Shown: positions 35,890-44,956, numbered from the stretch's first letter. The stretch is DNA of 64,000 nt from VAZQ01 sp963721005 (GCA_963721005.1 CAVRHR010000005.1:1860001-1924000); one strand, 5' to 3'. The notes: generated from the letters alone by a model not told the origin. Numbers and translations: made by a program.

Positions 35890-36941
35890 GCACGCGTATG
35901 CGCGTGTCGTCGGACGCAGCCGGCAAGCCGGGCGCGTCCGAGCCGATATCTCCGGACCATATCTTCGACATCGGGTTTGCGTTTTGGAAATCCAAGGCGT
36001 TGCTCAGCGCGGTGGAGCTCGGTGTCTTCACCGCGCTGGGTGAAGGCCCGCTCCGCGGCGAGACGCTGATCGAGCGGATCGGAATCCACCGGCGCGGCGG
36101 CCGTGATTTTCTCGACGCGCTGGTGGCGCTCGACCTTCTCGATCGCAACGCGGCCGACTGCTACGCCAACCGACCCGACTGTGCGCTCTATCTCGATGTC
36201 CGCAAGCCCACCTATATCGGCGGGCAGCTGGAACGGCTCAACGGGCGCCTCTACGAAAGCTGGGGCCGTCTGACTGAGGCGCTGCGGACCGGCCGTGGCG
36301 GCAGCGCGCTCGCGAGCGGCGGCTACACGGCTCTCTATGCCGACGGCGCGGCATTTGAGTCGTTTCTTCGGGCAATGACTGGCTCGAGCCTGATGCCGGC
36401 GCGGGCGCTCGCCAAGCGATTTCCCTGGTGTCGTCACGCGACAGTAATTGACATTGGCACCGCGCAGGGCTGCTTACCGGTCGAACTCGCCCGCACCCAC
36501 GCCCATCTCCGGGGCGGTGGTTTCGACCTGCCGCAGGTCCAGCCGGCATTCCAGGACTACGTGCGCAGAAACGGCTTGTCGGACCGGCTGACGTTCTATC
36601 CAGGCGACTTTCTCCGCGATGATCTGCCGCAAGCCGACGTCCTGATCATGGGACGGATCCTGCACAACTGGGATCTTCCCACCAAGCAGCTGCTGCTGCG
36701 CAAGGCGGCGCAAGCGCTGCCCCCCGGCGGCGCGCTCATTGTGTACGACAACATCATCGACGACGACCGGCGGTATCGCCCGCACAGTCTGCTGGCAAGC
36801 CTCAACATGCTGATCGACACGCCGGCCGGATTCGAATTCACCGAACAGGAGTGCATCGACTGGATGCGCGAGGCCGGCTTTAACGACATCTGCTTGGAGC
36901 GTCTGGACTGCATCAACACGGCGGCCATTGGCCTCAAATAG
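35886..36941 (+). CDS. SAM-dependent O-methyltransferase (COMT-like)
   Basis: Protein of 351 residues. The N-terminal dimerisation domain (residues about 20-110) shows FWKSKALLSAVELGVFTALG and a winged-helix RGGRDFLDALVALDLLDR. The methyltransferase_2 domain shows the SAM loop VIDIGTAQGCLPVELAR, LPQADVLIMGRILHNWDLPT with the catalytic His in HNWD, and LPPGGALIVYDNIIDDD. Relatives methylate hydroxyl groups of aromatic or polyketide-type compounds. The ATGA overlap with the receptor gene shows tight coupling, so the ligand and methyl acceptor may be related. Confidence 0.88.
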   Translation: MSTRMRVSSDAAGKPGASEPISPDHIFDIGFAFWKSKALLSAVELGVFTALGEGPLRGETLIERIGIHRRGGRDFLDALVALDLLDRNAADCYANRPDCALYLDVRKPTYIGGQLERLNGRLYESWGRLTEALRTGRGGSALASGGYTALYADGAAFESFLRAMTGSSLMPARALAKRFPWCRHATVIDIGTAQGCLPVELARTHAHLRGGGFDLPQVQPAFQDYVRRNGLSDRLTFYPGDFLRDDLPQADVLIMGRILHNWDLPTKQLLLRKAAQALPPGGALIVYDNIIDDDRRYRPHSLLASLNMLIDTPAGFEFTEQECIDWMREAGFNDICLERLDCINTAAIGLK

Positions 36942-37027
36942 CGACAATGTGTCGGATCTGCGTCCGTGCGTGGGTGTCAGATCAGCGAAACGGCAATGCC
37001 GCCAGTCCCCCTGCCGAATCCTACCAA

Positions 37028-38635
37028 GTCCGGTGTGGGTCAGATTTTGTTGCAGAAGTCTGTTGATGGTTTCTGCGAACAGTGATTCTGTTTCGTTGAT
37101 GCAGGAATCAGCGGAGACGGGCCATGATGGGGCGGTCGGACCGGGACCAGGGGCAACTGTTCTATTCGTTCTGCCTTGAGGAGGTCGTGCCGGACGATCA
37201 CCTCGCTCGCGCGATTGCTGCCGTCCTCGATCTGTCGTGGGTTCGGGCGGAGCTGGCGCCCTACTATCCCTCGATCGGACGGCCTTCGATCGACCCTGTG
37301 CTGATGATCCGGATGCTGGTGGTTGGTTACGTGTTCGCCATTCGCTCGGAGCGCTTGCTCTGCCGCGAGGTCAAGGTCAACTTGGCGTATCGGTGGTTTT
37401 GCGGCTTGAACATCGAGGACAAGATCCCGGATCATTCGGCATTTTCGCGCGCCCGCAACGAACGCTTTCGCGACAGCGACATTTTCCGCCGGGTCTTCGA
37501 GCGTGTCGTTGAAGCGTGTATTGCGGCCGGACTGATTGGTGGTGAAGGGTTCGCGGTCGATGCGAGCCTGATCGTGGCGGACGCCAATAAGCAGCGGTCG
37601 ATCCCGGGCTCGGAGTGGAATAAGGAGCGTAATCCCGAGACCGCGAGCCGCGCCGTGAAGGAGTATATGGCAACTCTCGATGACGCGGCTTTCGGCGCTG
37701 CCACCGAAGTGGCCCCGAAGTTCGTCTCGCCGTCCGATCCGGCCGCGCAATGGACAGGAGCGACGCGGGGCCCTGCATTTTTCGCTTACTCCGACAACTA
37801 TCTGATTGACGTGAAGTTCGGCGTCATCATGGATGTCGAGGCATCCCGCGCCATCCGCCAGGCCGAGGTGGGAGCGGCGAAGACAATGATTGATCGGACC
37901 GAGGAACGCTTTGGTATGAAGCCCGAGCGACTGGTTGCCGATACGGCCTACGGGTCGGCGGCAACGCTCAATTGGCTCGTCAACGATAAGAAGATCGTGC
38001 CGCATATTCCAGTCATCGACAAGTCGAAACGCGTGGATGGCACCTTCTCGCGTGAAGACTTCACGTTCGACCAGGAGCGTGACATCTACACCTGCCCGGC
38101 AGGCAAAACCCTCACGACGACGCGCAAGGTCGTAAATGACGACCAGCTGCTTTACCGGGCGAGCAAGCTCGACTGCGATGCGTGCCCATTCAAGATGCGA
38201 TGTTGCCCGAAGGAGCCAGCGCGCAAAATCCCGCGCAGCATTTACGAAGATGCTCGCGATGTTGCTCGTTCACTTGCAGGGACCGAAGCCTTCGAGCGCT
38301 CCCGACACGAGCGAAAGCGCGTCGAGATGCTGTTCGCCCACCTCAAGCGTATCCTGAGGCTCGGTCGGCTGCGACTGCGCGGGCCATGTGGCGCCCAGTT
38401 CGAGTTCACGCTGGCAGCAATCGCGCAGAACCTTCGTAGGCTTGCCAAACAGGTTGCCCGACCACCACCAGCGGCCGCTGCCTGCGTTGCCTAACCGCTG
38501 CGGGCATCAGTAAATCGAGCGTAACCCGCCCGCTCAATCGAGTGGGTGGCAACGGGCGGCGTCAAAAAATCGCATCAGCCGCCTCGGCCCCTCTGAATGC
38601 CGACTTCTGCAACAAAATCGGTCACACTCCGGACA
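37028..38635. mobile_element. IS1182-family insertion sequence
   Basis: Element of about 1.6 kb. The ends match as inverted repeats: left GTCCGGTGTGGGTCAGATTT then TGTTGCAGAAGTC, and right, on the other strand, GTCCGGAGTGTGACCGATTT then TGTTGCAGAAGTC. One transposase gene is carried in forward orientation. A target duplication is not obvious. It separates the O-methyltransferase gene from a frameshifted SnoaL-like gene. Confidence 0.85.
37124..38494 (+). CDS. IS1182-family transposase
   Basis: Protein of 456 residues. The N-terminal DUF772-type region (LFYSFCLEEVVPDDHLARAI, GRPSIDPVLMIRMLVVGYVF) is followed by the catalytic core with acids in GFAVDASLIVADANKQ, LVADTAYGSAATLNWL and the C-terminal RKRVEMLFAHLKRILRLGRL. 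A Cys cluster (CDACPFKMRCCP) is typical of this family. The gene is full length and apparently intact. A start at 37127 is equally possible. Confidence 0.92.
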   Translation: MMGRSDRDQGQLFYSFCLEEVVPDDHLARAIAAVLDLSWVRAELAPYYPSIGRPSIDPVLMIRMLVVGYVFAIRSERLLCREVKVNLAYRWFCGLNIEDKIPDHSAFSRARNERFRDSDIFRRVFERVVEACIAAGLIGGEGFAVDASLIVADANKQRSIPGSEWNKERNPETASRAVKEYMATLDDAAFGAATEVAPKFVSPSDPAAQWTGATRGPAFFAYSDNYLIDVKFGVIMDVEASRAIRQAEVGAAKTMIDRTEERFGMKPERLVADTAYGSAATLNWLVNDKKIVPHIPVIDKSKRVDGTFSREDFTFDQERDIYTCPAGKTLTTTRKVVNDDQLLYRASKLDCDACPFKMRCCPKEPARKIPRSIYEDARDVARSLAGTEAFERSRHERKRVEMLFAHLKRILRLGRLRLRGPCGAQFEFTLAAIAQNLRRLAKQVARPPPAAAACVA

Positions 38636-38730
38636 TCGCTGAATGTCGCCGTCACGTCGGCTTAGGCCTCATCAGCGGACATTCCAATGGCTCCGAATGT
38701 CGCAGATGGGCCAACAGCGGAACGTCGAAG

Positions 38731-39184
38731 CTAGGGCGCGCCCAGAATATTGAACACGTGAACCTTGGTTTTCCAGGCTCCGTCGCTCTGCATCTCGAAG
38801 ACTTCTCAGAGTGTGTCCGGAAATGAGCGTTTTCTCTCCTGTTGGCCGGACAAGCTGAACACCTGCTTTGCTCAGCTGATAAGCGAGCTTGCCATCAGCC
38901 CACGTTTCAATGATTTCAAACGTGTGCTCTTTCGCGCCGGCTGAAATGCGCGACTCCCAGAACCGCTTGATTGCTTCGGGTCCCACGATCGGCGGAGCGC
39001 CATGGAAAATCAGGATTGCGTCATTGGTGTACAAGGCCGGGAAGGCTGCGGTGTCAGGGGTATTGAATGCTACAAGAAATCTTGCGTTGATCGATTCCAT
39101 AACAGGACGGATGTCATCGCCCCAGGCGGGTCCGATCAGCAAGAACAGCAGCGGCGTCACGAGCGTCCAAGATTGAGCCTTCAT
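38731..39184 (-). pseudogene. SnoaL/DUF4440-like exported protein, frameshifted
   Basis: The protein starts with a signal peptide (LVTPLLFLLIGPAWG), then a cone-fold domain of the NTF2/SnoaL type (ESINARFLVAFNTPDTAAFP, IGxEAI-like VGPEAIKRFWESRI, TFEIIETWADGKLAYQLSKA). The frame slips near 38810, after LISGHT. One base shifted, it continues VFEMQSDGAWKTKVHVFNIL and ends at 38731. The genuine protein would have about 150 residues. Members are small isomerases or binding proteins without a predictable substrate. Confidence 0.75.
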
Positions 39185-39655
39185 CTATTTCCTCCCTCAC
39201 GCAACATGTCTGGCAGCGGAGGATCTTGATCCCGCCTGAGCGCTGACACTAGATTACGCTAATTTATTCGAAAGTAACCTGTGCGGAACGTCCGCAATGG
39301 GTCAAAACCGGTAATCCTCTGACCGAGCAAATCTTTTCCGCTTTACCCCAATAAGCGGACTTCTTGCGCGCAATCGGCATTTCCGCTTGGGGCCAAAACC
39401 GGCCGCCAGCCCCCTTCCAGCGACACCGGCAATCATTGTAGCATCATCGTAGAGCCGCCATCGGGACGTGTCGAAGTCCCCGCGATTTCGCTGGCGGCGC
39501 GGGTGCCGTCGGCGGGCAAACATTCCGAGAATAAAGCTGACCTCGACCGCTGGATTATGCGGTTCTCGTCCCGTTGCCATTCGGCGGCGCGACGGATACG
39601 CGCGTTTCGTGGGCGAACAATTCGTCGCCGCTCACAATAATTGGAAAGGTGGAAC
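39185..39655. other. Intergenic region with repeat R1 copy 3
   Basis: No gene recognised. The segment 39299-39360 is repeat R1. The remainder holds the promoter of the two-gene hypothetical operon that follows. Confidence 0.45.
39299..39360 (+). repeat. Dispersed intergenic repeat R1, copy 3
   Basis: Reads GGGTCAAAACCGGTAATCCT, keeps the GAGCAAATCTTTTCCGCT core and ends AATAAGCGGAC. Closest to copy 2 at 30511-30572. Confidence 0.65.
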
Positions 39656-39991
39656 ATGGACCATGATTTGGCCGCACGGCACCGAGCGCTCGGCGCAACA
39701 GGGGAACACACCGTCGTCGGGCTCTACGCTCGGTCGCTGGCAGGCCTGGGGTACGACGTCGAAAAACATCCTTCGTTTTACGACTACGCCTGCGGGATCA
39801 TGGGGTCGGAGCATAACGGGTACCCCGGCCTGAAAGAGGATGCCGAACTCCTGAGGCGCTTCCCGCCCCGGCACCTTCCAGGGCTCGGGCCGGGCCTCTA
39901 CTGGCTTCCGCCCGCACGACATGCCGAGGTGATGGCAAGTTACGCGCGCTCACTTGCCCGTGAGGCCGCTTACCGTGCCCAGTCAAGATAA
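39656..39991 (+). CDS. Hypothetical protein
   Basis: Protein of 111 residues starting MDHDLAARHRALGATGEHTV, soluble, with a central YDVEKHPSFYDYACGIMGSE and a Pro-rich segment (PPRHLPGLGPGLYWLPPARH). No family is recognised. ATG 39656 follows AAAGGTGG, better than the TTG 15 bases earlier. The next gene starts 18 bases after the stop codon, so they form an operon. A DNA-modification or phage association is possible but not shown. Confidence 0.55.
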   Translation: MDHDLAARHRALGATGEHTVVGLYARSLAGLGYDVEKHPSFYDYACGIMGSEHNGYPGLKEDAELLRRFPPRHLPGLGPGLYWLPPARHAEVMASYARSLAREAAYRAQSR

Positions 39992-40009
39992 AGCGGAATT
40001 GGGCGCGTC

Positions 40010-40366
40010 ATGGCGTGGCTTACGAAACTTCAAGCCGCTCAGGCGGCAACCCAGGAAGATGGGGATCCGTGGCTCCTTCCTTTGGGCAGGGTCCGCGGCA
40101 AGACCGACTTCGACGGTATGGAGCGTGTGAGCACGCAGACGCTCCTGGACCTACTGGAGGTTCCCCAGCGTACCCGGTCCGCAGGCACCTGCCGGCGCCT
40201 GGCGAAGCTAATGGTGGAGCTGGGATGGACCGCCGTGCGGGTCCGCGACCTAACCCGTGGTGGCTACAAGGAGCAGGTTCGCGGCTATTGCCGTGCCGCC
40301 AGGACTGAGGGCCGGTCCCCGGCGCGTGGGGCAATCCAGGAGACTCCATCCGAACGTGGGTGGTGA
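40010..40366 (+). CDS. Hypothetical basic protein
   Basis: Protein of 118 residues. Residues about 35-85 resemble a small helical nucleic-acid-binding domain (ERVSTQTLLDLLEVPQRTRS, then TCRRLAKLMVELGWTAVRVR). The C-terminus is Arg-rich. I recall such proteins next to replication or phage-type genes of rhizobia, where they precede DnaB-like intein or primase genes, but no such partner is here. Function unknown. Confidence 0.55.
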   Translation: MAWLTKLQAAQAATQEDGDPWLLPLGRVRGKTDFDGMERVSTQTLLDLLEVPQRTRSAGTCRRLAKLMVELGWTAVRVRDLTRGGYKEQVRGYCRAARTEGRSPARGAIQETPSERGW

Positions 40367-40418
40367 CCACGCCTGAAGTGCGGCCACCAACTTCGCCTAG
40401 AGCCACAATCGGGCTCTC

Positions 40419-40979
40419 TCACCCGCCATGACGTCTGTCGTCACCGCCACCGCCTTGCCGACCTCCGCCGCCACCTGCACCGCGGCCGCCCTGCGGGCCA
40501 CCGCCACCCCCTCCGGGGGCGACAAATCGACTAGCGCCCCCTCCGCCGCCAGGAGCGACGAACCGGCCACCTCCGCCCTCGCCAGCTCCAACGCCGCCCC
40601 TCGGAGCCACAAACCGATCGCCCCCGCCGCGGCCATATTCGAAGCTACGCCCGCCCCGGAAATCCCCACGGTCCACATGATACGGGCCTCGTAGTACGGG
40701 CCCGCTCCAACGCCAGTTGTGCCAGCCGACCGGGCCGCCCCACCAATAACCACTGACCCACGGCCCATAGTCGCAGACGTACCAGCCGGGGCCCTGCCAT
40801 CCATCGTCGTACCAACAGTAGTCGTAGCCGCCCCAGACGAACTGAGCCTTCTCGATCGGACTCAATGCAGTGTTGGCCGAAGCCAACCCGGCAAAGCCCG
40901 TCATCGGCGCCGCCGAGGCGCCAAAAGCACCAGCGGCGAGAACGGTGGCGGTCGCGAAGCCAACAAGTTGACGACTCAT
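40419..40979 (-). CDS. Gly-rich secreted protein with RFVAP repeats
   Basis: Protein of 186 residues. A signal peptide (MSRQLVGFATATVLAAGAFG, cleaved near ASAA) is followed by a Trp/Tyr-rich block (YDYCWYDDGWQGPGWYVCDY, with two Cys) and a low-complexity Gly-rich tail. The tail holds three copies of RFVAPxGG. The aromatic block is seen in many small exported proteins of Bradyrhizobium. The tail is probably disordered. Possible roles are surface adhesion or envelope structure; nothing is established. The start MSRQ is preferred over one four codons upstream. Confidence 0.75.
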   Translation of the reverse strand: MSRQLVGFATATVLAAGAFGASAAPMTGFAGLASANTALSPIEKAQFVWGGYDYCWYDDGWQGPGWYVCDYGPWVSGYWWGGPVGWHNWRWSGPVLRGPYHVDRGDFRGGRSFEYGRGGGDRFVAPRGGVGAGEGGGGRFVAPGGGGGASRFVAPGGGGGGPQGGRGAGGGGGRQGGGGDDRRHGG

Positions 40980-41663
40980 GCTTTCCTCCATGGGTTTCCG
41001 ACGTATTCGGTTGGGGTGCCAACCTATGGAAGCAGCCTAGGGTTCCATGAGGGCCGCCAAACATTGTCTCGGGCTAAAAGGGTGCCAGGGTAACCGATCT
41101 GCAAGCGGACCACGGTGAATTTCCCGTTGAACACCGATCACAGCAACAGCCCCTCGGCCAAGGAGGGCAAGATATTTTCCGGTCAGCTCTTCAACCATCA
41201 ATAAGCTCAGGCACTACAGCAATCCTGAAGATCAACATTGAGACCAACGCCGCATGGTACCACCGCGCGACCACCATAGCGGAACGTTGCGGCGGCTGGC
41301 GGCGACTGCCGCCATCTTTCGCGTAGATGACCATCGGGTGATTTTCGGCGCTCGATGAGCCGTAGCGATTGACCGATCTCGTACCTCGATGGATCGCGAG
41401 CCTCAGTACGACATGTTGCGGGCCGAATCGATGTGGCGAGGCACTCACGCAGGAAAGAGAAGAATGGATCGTGCATTGGCTAAAGCGATTAGCGGGGATA
41501 TTTTTCGACCAACCCGCGACTGACACAATCCTGCCTGACCGCGTAGGAAGATGGGACGTCAGGATGGAATTTGATTCGGATTAGCCACGAAAGTCACTAG
41601 CCAGAACTTGCTGGAGGTAAAGCGGTGCAGTCGGGCACACAAGCATGTTGCGGAGGTAGGCTC
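40980..41663. other. Intergenic region, no reliable gene
   Basis: About 680 bases. Short open frames occur on both strands (for example 41369-41584 with EREEWIVHWLKRLAGIFFDQ) but none has a good ribosome site and coherent composition. GGAGGT at 41613 and GGAGG at 41652 precede the possible starts of the next gene. Confidence 0.4.
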
Positions 41664-41933
41664 ATGCATTGGCAAAAGGAACTTGCTTACATTATCACGC
41701 CGAAGAGTGGTCCTATGCGTCGAATGGAATCGTTGCTCGATGCCAACCGGGCGCTGGTGCAGGATTTGCCCCCGGGCTTAATCAAAAAGCCACACTGGCA
41801 ACGAGTCGGAAACTTGCTGGTGCACGCGGCTGAATTGGGTCAAGCCGTGGATATCCTGGAGGCGACGGAAAACTTGGTGAACGAGATCGACCATCAGGGT
41901 TGGATGACGCGTCAGCCACAGCCGAAAAACTAG
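41664..41933 (+). CDS. Small hypothetical protein
   Basis: Protein of 89 residues starting MHWQKELAYIITPKSGPMRR, with a second helical half (RVGNLLVHAAELGQAVDILE). It is soluble and mildly basic. GGAGG lies seven bases before ATG 41664. A GTG at 41625 also has a good site (GGAGGT), giving 13 more residues with two Cys. Similar short proteins occur in Bradyrhizobium; no role is known to me. Confidence 0.6.
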   Translation: MHWQKELAYIITPKSGPMRRMESLLDANRALVQDLPPGLIKKPHWQRVGNLLVHAAELGQAVDILEATENLVNEIDHQGWMTRQPQPKN

Positions 41934-42057
41934 AATTTACCACCAGTTCATAGAGTGTGATGACCGTGCGCGCCTGCGTAGAAGGCACGCGGATCGTTGT
42001 GGATATCCGAAGAGTGAAATGTTTCGGTCAAGCCGCCCGTTCAATCGCATGCCCGCT

Positions 42058-42435
42058 TCATGCTGAATTTCTCAAACTATTAGGCTTCGCAATACCTCTT
42101 AGGTGGAACTGGCTCCGAGTTGTGCGTAGCCCCGGAAGTCCGAAGCGATCAATGCAATTTTGCCAGGACAGAAGCTCGTCCGGATTCAGCGCATAGCGGC
42201 TGCAAGCCTCGTCAGGGGACAATAGCCCGCCGCGCACCGCCGCAACGATTTCCGCCTTGCGTCGGATCACCCAGCGTTTGGTATTGGCCAATGGGAGATC
42301 GGCGAAAGTCAATTGACGTCCGCTGGGTCCGACGACTTGCTTGATCGTTGGCTGCGCGGTTCCCTTCACGTCATCCGACGTCAGCCCACAACGGTTCCGC
42401 GCGACACGATAAGTCTGCGCACTTTTAATCGCCAT
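42058..42435 (-). CDS. DUF1153 / SciP-like CtrA-inhibitor family protein
   Basis: Protein of about 125 residues. Its core matches DUF1153, the SciP family, with QVVGPSGRQLTFADLPLANT, KRWVIRRKAEIVAAVRGGLL and SPDEACSRYALNPDELLSWQ ending in LPGLRTTRSQ. In Caulobacter, SciP is a small helix-turn-helix protein that binds CtrA and blocks transcription of CtrA targets. The N-terminal extension of about 35 residues and the C-terminal tail are longer than in the standard 90-residue form. This copy lies in accessory DNA, so it may be a diverged paralogue. ATG 42435 is chosen over an upstream TTG. Confidence 0.8.
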   Translation of the reverse strand: MAIKSAQTYRVARNRCGLTSDDVKGTAQPTIKQVVGPSGRQLTFADLPLANTKRWVIRRKAEIVAAVRGGLLSPDEACSRYALNPDELLSWQNCIDRFGLPGLRTTRSQFHLRGIAKPNSLRNSA

Positions 42436-42456
42436 GAACCTATACCCCGGCTTCAA

Positions 42457-42771
42457 CCGACTTTCCCGAAAGGCAGCTTACGTGATTCGCCTCGGAAAGA
42501 AGTGGTACCGACCTACGTCGCACGCAGTGCGCCAAACTAATTTCAGTCTGATAGCGGTATCCCGCCACATCTGCTGCGCAGGGACCGCGGCACCCTGGCA
42601 CCCTTCAGCTACACCCATTCGTCGGTTTGGTTTTTATGGGTGATCGTCGGCACACAGATCTCGGCGGCACTACGGCCCGAACGCCGACCTAACTGCGTTC
42701 GCCGCCCCAACGCGGGGATGGCCTGTCGTTCATCCCCCTCCTAGCCGAAGCCTGAAAAGGCCATATTGCGG
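42457..42771. other. Intergenic, no feature seen
   Basis: About 315 bases between the SciP-like gene and a small hypothetical gene. No repeats or RNA genes recognised. Confidence 0.4.
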
Positions 42772-43005
42772 TCACTCGAAAACGGCCTTTATCTCATCGA
42801 CTCTAACGGTGAAGACATCTATTCCTTCTTTGGTCGAACGGTCCTTGAACGTCTCAGCGATGGTCATTTTGACCGTCTTCCCCTCAACTATAAACTCGAC
42901 CTGCTCTCCGACGCTTGGCGCCCATCCTTTTTGATGGGTCGATACGTAGTGATAGCCCGCCTGTCCGGCGCGCCGCAGCATGATCTTCCAAGTAGTGATC
43001 GGCAT
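42772..43005 (-). CDS. Small hypothetical protein
   Basis: Protein of 77 residues starting MPITTWKIMLRRAGQAGYHY. It has a beta-rich middle (VGEQVEFIVEGKTVKMTIAE) and a charged end (GIDVFTVRVDEIKAVFE), suggesting a small barrel. It is soluble and has no Cys. The ATG is 27 bases inside a longer open frame; the shorter start gives a compact protein. No relative with a known role is recognised. Confidence 0.55.
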   Translation of the reverse strand: MPITTWKIMLRRAGQAGYHYVSTHQKGWAPSVGEQVEFIVEGKTVKMTIAETFKDRSTKEGIDVFTVRVDEIKAVFE

Positions 43006-43229
43006 TGCAAATCTTACCGCGAACTCGCACAAGAGTTGCGGGTCCCGCGCCCGCCACCGGGTAAGTACATCGGCCGACTAAGAACCCAAGGCACAAGAGC
43101 CAAAAGGCATCTTGCGCGCCGTTCAGCGGGGATTTCCGCCCACTCCCTCTACAACGGCCAGCGGCAGCATTAAGGAATGCGGCGAAGCAGGGCGGTTACA
43201 CTTTTCATGTTTACCCGCGCCAGCGAGTT

Positions 43230-44072
43230 TTACTTCTTCGTCTGGTTGAAATGTTTCAGATCCGGGGGCGGTTGGTCTTTTTTGGCCGGCATCAGCTCGC
43301 CAACATCGTTCAGCATGTAGTGTTCATTGCCAATGTTCACCTGAAGATTGTTCTCGTTGCAGACGAACTCGACCCAGATTGGATTGTGTTCGCGCCGCAT
43401 GGTTTTCGTGACTGTCCACGGTCTGGTGAGCGCATGGTCGTAGGTCGTGACTTGGTTGTACAGAATGTCCGGGTTTGACTTGTCCAGATAAAATCGCTCT
43501 TTGACGATTGTCTGTGCATCTTTGTGCATCGGCATGCCACTGGCATCGTAAGTCCGCGGATTCTTTAGGTTGCGGGTTTCGACCTCCAACACATCGTAAT
43601 GGCCCGAGCCACTCTCGTCGATCCATTTGCCGATCGAATAGCCCATCCAGGACGGAGCCTCGTCCGGCGGGAAGTCACGTCCGTCTGTATAGATACGACG
43701 AAGCATGCTCAAGTATTCCATATGGATGTAGGTGATGTTGCGCTTAATGACGAATTCCATCGGCAGTATTAAATTCATTGCCCGTGGCATCCCTTCCGGA
43801 ATGCAGGCGTAAACCGGGTCGTCTCCGAACCCGCCTTTGGCCACGTCGGCAAGATTAGCCTCGAATATCGCCTGGTACTCAGGCGTGAGGGGCGCCTGTT
43901 GTCCGCGGGCGGGGGGTTTGGTCTGGTCGTATCTCTCGATCGGCCCGACTCTCATCCACTGGTCCTCGAAGGCGGGATATTTGCTTTCATCGAATGACTG
44001 CTGAGCGGCAACTGGCCCCGCTATCAAAGCCATGGCCGTCGCCATCCCACCTATCATGTATCGAAACGCCAT
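43230..44072 (-). CDS. Exported hypothetical protein
   Basis: Protein of 280 residues with a signal peptide (RYMIGGMATAMALIAGPVAA, cleaved near QQ). The mature part resembles a secreted beta-rich domain, with recognisable segments YACIPEGMPRAMNLILPMEF, ITYIHMEYLSMLRRIYTDGR and GYSIGKWIDESGSGHYDVLE. It continues KERFYLDKSNPDILYNQVTT and ends with NPIWVEFVCNENN. I recall such proteins accompanying DUF6152 proteins, as here (next gene upstream, 99 bases away). Two Cys may form a disulfide. No enzyme activity can be assigned. Confidence 0.7.
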   Translation of the reverse strand: MAFRYMIGGMATAMALIAGPVAAQQSFDESKYPAFEDQWMRVGPIERYDQTKPPARGQQAPLTPEYQAIFEANLADVAKGGFGDDPVYACIPEGMPRAMNLILPMEFVIKRNITYIHMEYLSMLRRIYTDGRDFPPDEAPSWMGYSIGKWIDESGSGHYDVLEVETRNLKNPRTYDASGMPMHKDAQTIVKERFYLDKSNPDILYNQVTTYDHALTRPWTVTKTMRREHNPIWVEFVCNENNLQVNIGNEHYMLNDVGELMPAKKDQPPPDLKHFNQTKK

Positions 44073-44171
44073 TCCTACTCTCCATGTTTGTATTAGGACC
44101 GGGGAAATGCGCGCAACAGAGGGCAACTGGACCGTGTCGCGCGCCGCAGCCTGAATCGCCAAGTCAAGCCG

Positions 44172-44555
44172 TTACTTGGGCGCTGCGACCGGACCGGTGT
44201 TGCTTAAATTAACCTGGGGCGGAAAGTAGGAGCCTCCGGCCTCACCGCTATGCAACGGGCTAATGGTGCCCTTGAACGGATCTCCGGGCTTCAGGCTGTT
44301 GGCGGTCATCCCCTGACGGGCCATAATGCCTGGCGCCGGGCACTCGAGAATCCAATCCTTAACGGCCCCGTCTTCGCCCCGCACCACTACGACCAGCACG
44401 GAGTGCGGATTGACAAACCTGAATTCCTTCACCGTGCCCGAAATTTCGATCGGATGTGCGGTGTCGAACATGGCGAACGAGTGGTGCGCCAAGGTCGCGC
44501 TGGTTAGGGCAGTTGATATGAAAGCCACCAGCACGATAGTCGATTGCATTCGCAT
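44172..44555 (-). CDS. DUF6152-like exported protein
   Basis: Protein of 127 residues with a signal peptide (STIVLVAFISTALTSATLAH). The mature start HHSFAMFDTAHPIEISGTVK and the later FRFVNPHSVLVVVV, DWILECPAPGIMARQG and PGDPFKGTISPLHSGEAGG match the DUF6152 family, a small beta-barrel domain found in many soil bacteria. It is first in an operon with the gene at 43230-44072. The HH pair after the cleavage site could bind metal, but this is speculation. Confidence 0.8.
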   Translation of the reverse strand: MRMQSTIVLVAFISTALTSATLAHHSFAMFDTAHPIEISGTVKEFRFVNPHSVLVVVVRGEDGAVKDWILECPAPGIMARQGMTANSLKPGDPFKGTISPLHSGEAGGSYFPPQVNLSNTGPVAAPK

Positions 44556-44956
44556 TTTTGCCTCCCGCCTGACCTAATATTCTTTTGATGCATATGTTAG
44601 GGATTGTAAATGAGCCTAACGTATTGGGGGCGGCTGCGGATGCCCACAATATGCATATCTTTCAAAAAGTTAACTTCGCAGCGATAGGGACAAAAGTATT
44701 GCCCCTCCACGCGTCTTGTCCGAACCTCGATCAATAGATGACACGTAACACCGCAGAGGATATAGCTTCGACCGGCGCGCCTATTATGTTGCAGCGCATG
44801 AGTCTTTCTGGCCCCAAGCGGCGGTTCACGGGAGCGCAGCGGATGTCTGGACTGGGGGGCAAACCGAATGGTCGGCGGGTGGCGCTAGAACCGCCGCTTT
44901 TGATCCATTGCCGACGTCGGCGGCAAAGTAGCCGATACAACTCGGACCCCATTCTG
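44556..44956. other. Intergenic region beyond the truncated intron
   Basis: Contains the promoter of the DUF6152 operon at its left side. Near 44805-44900 there are short GC-rich segments of the type seen in repeat R2. The stretch 44940-44995 (GTGCAATTTTGACCCCCTGA) resembles the end of an IS21-like element, but no transposase is present. Confidence 0.4.

Noticed and set aside
41369..41584. Forward frame of 71 codons
   Set aside because: Possible helical piece, but no ribosome site and the start region is implausible.
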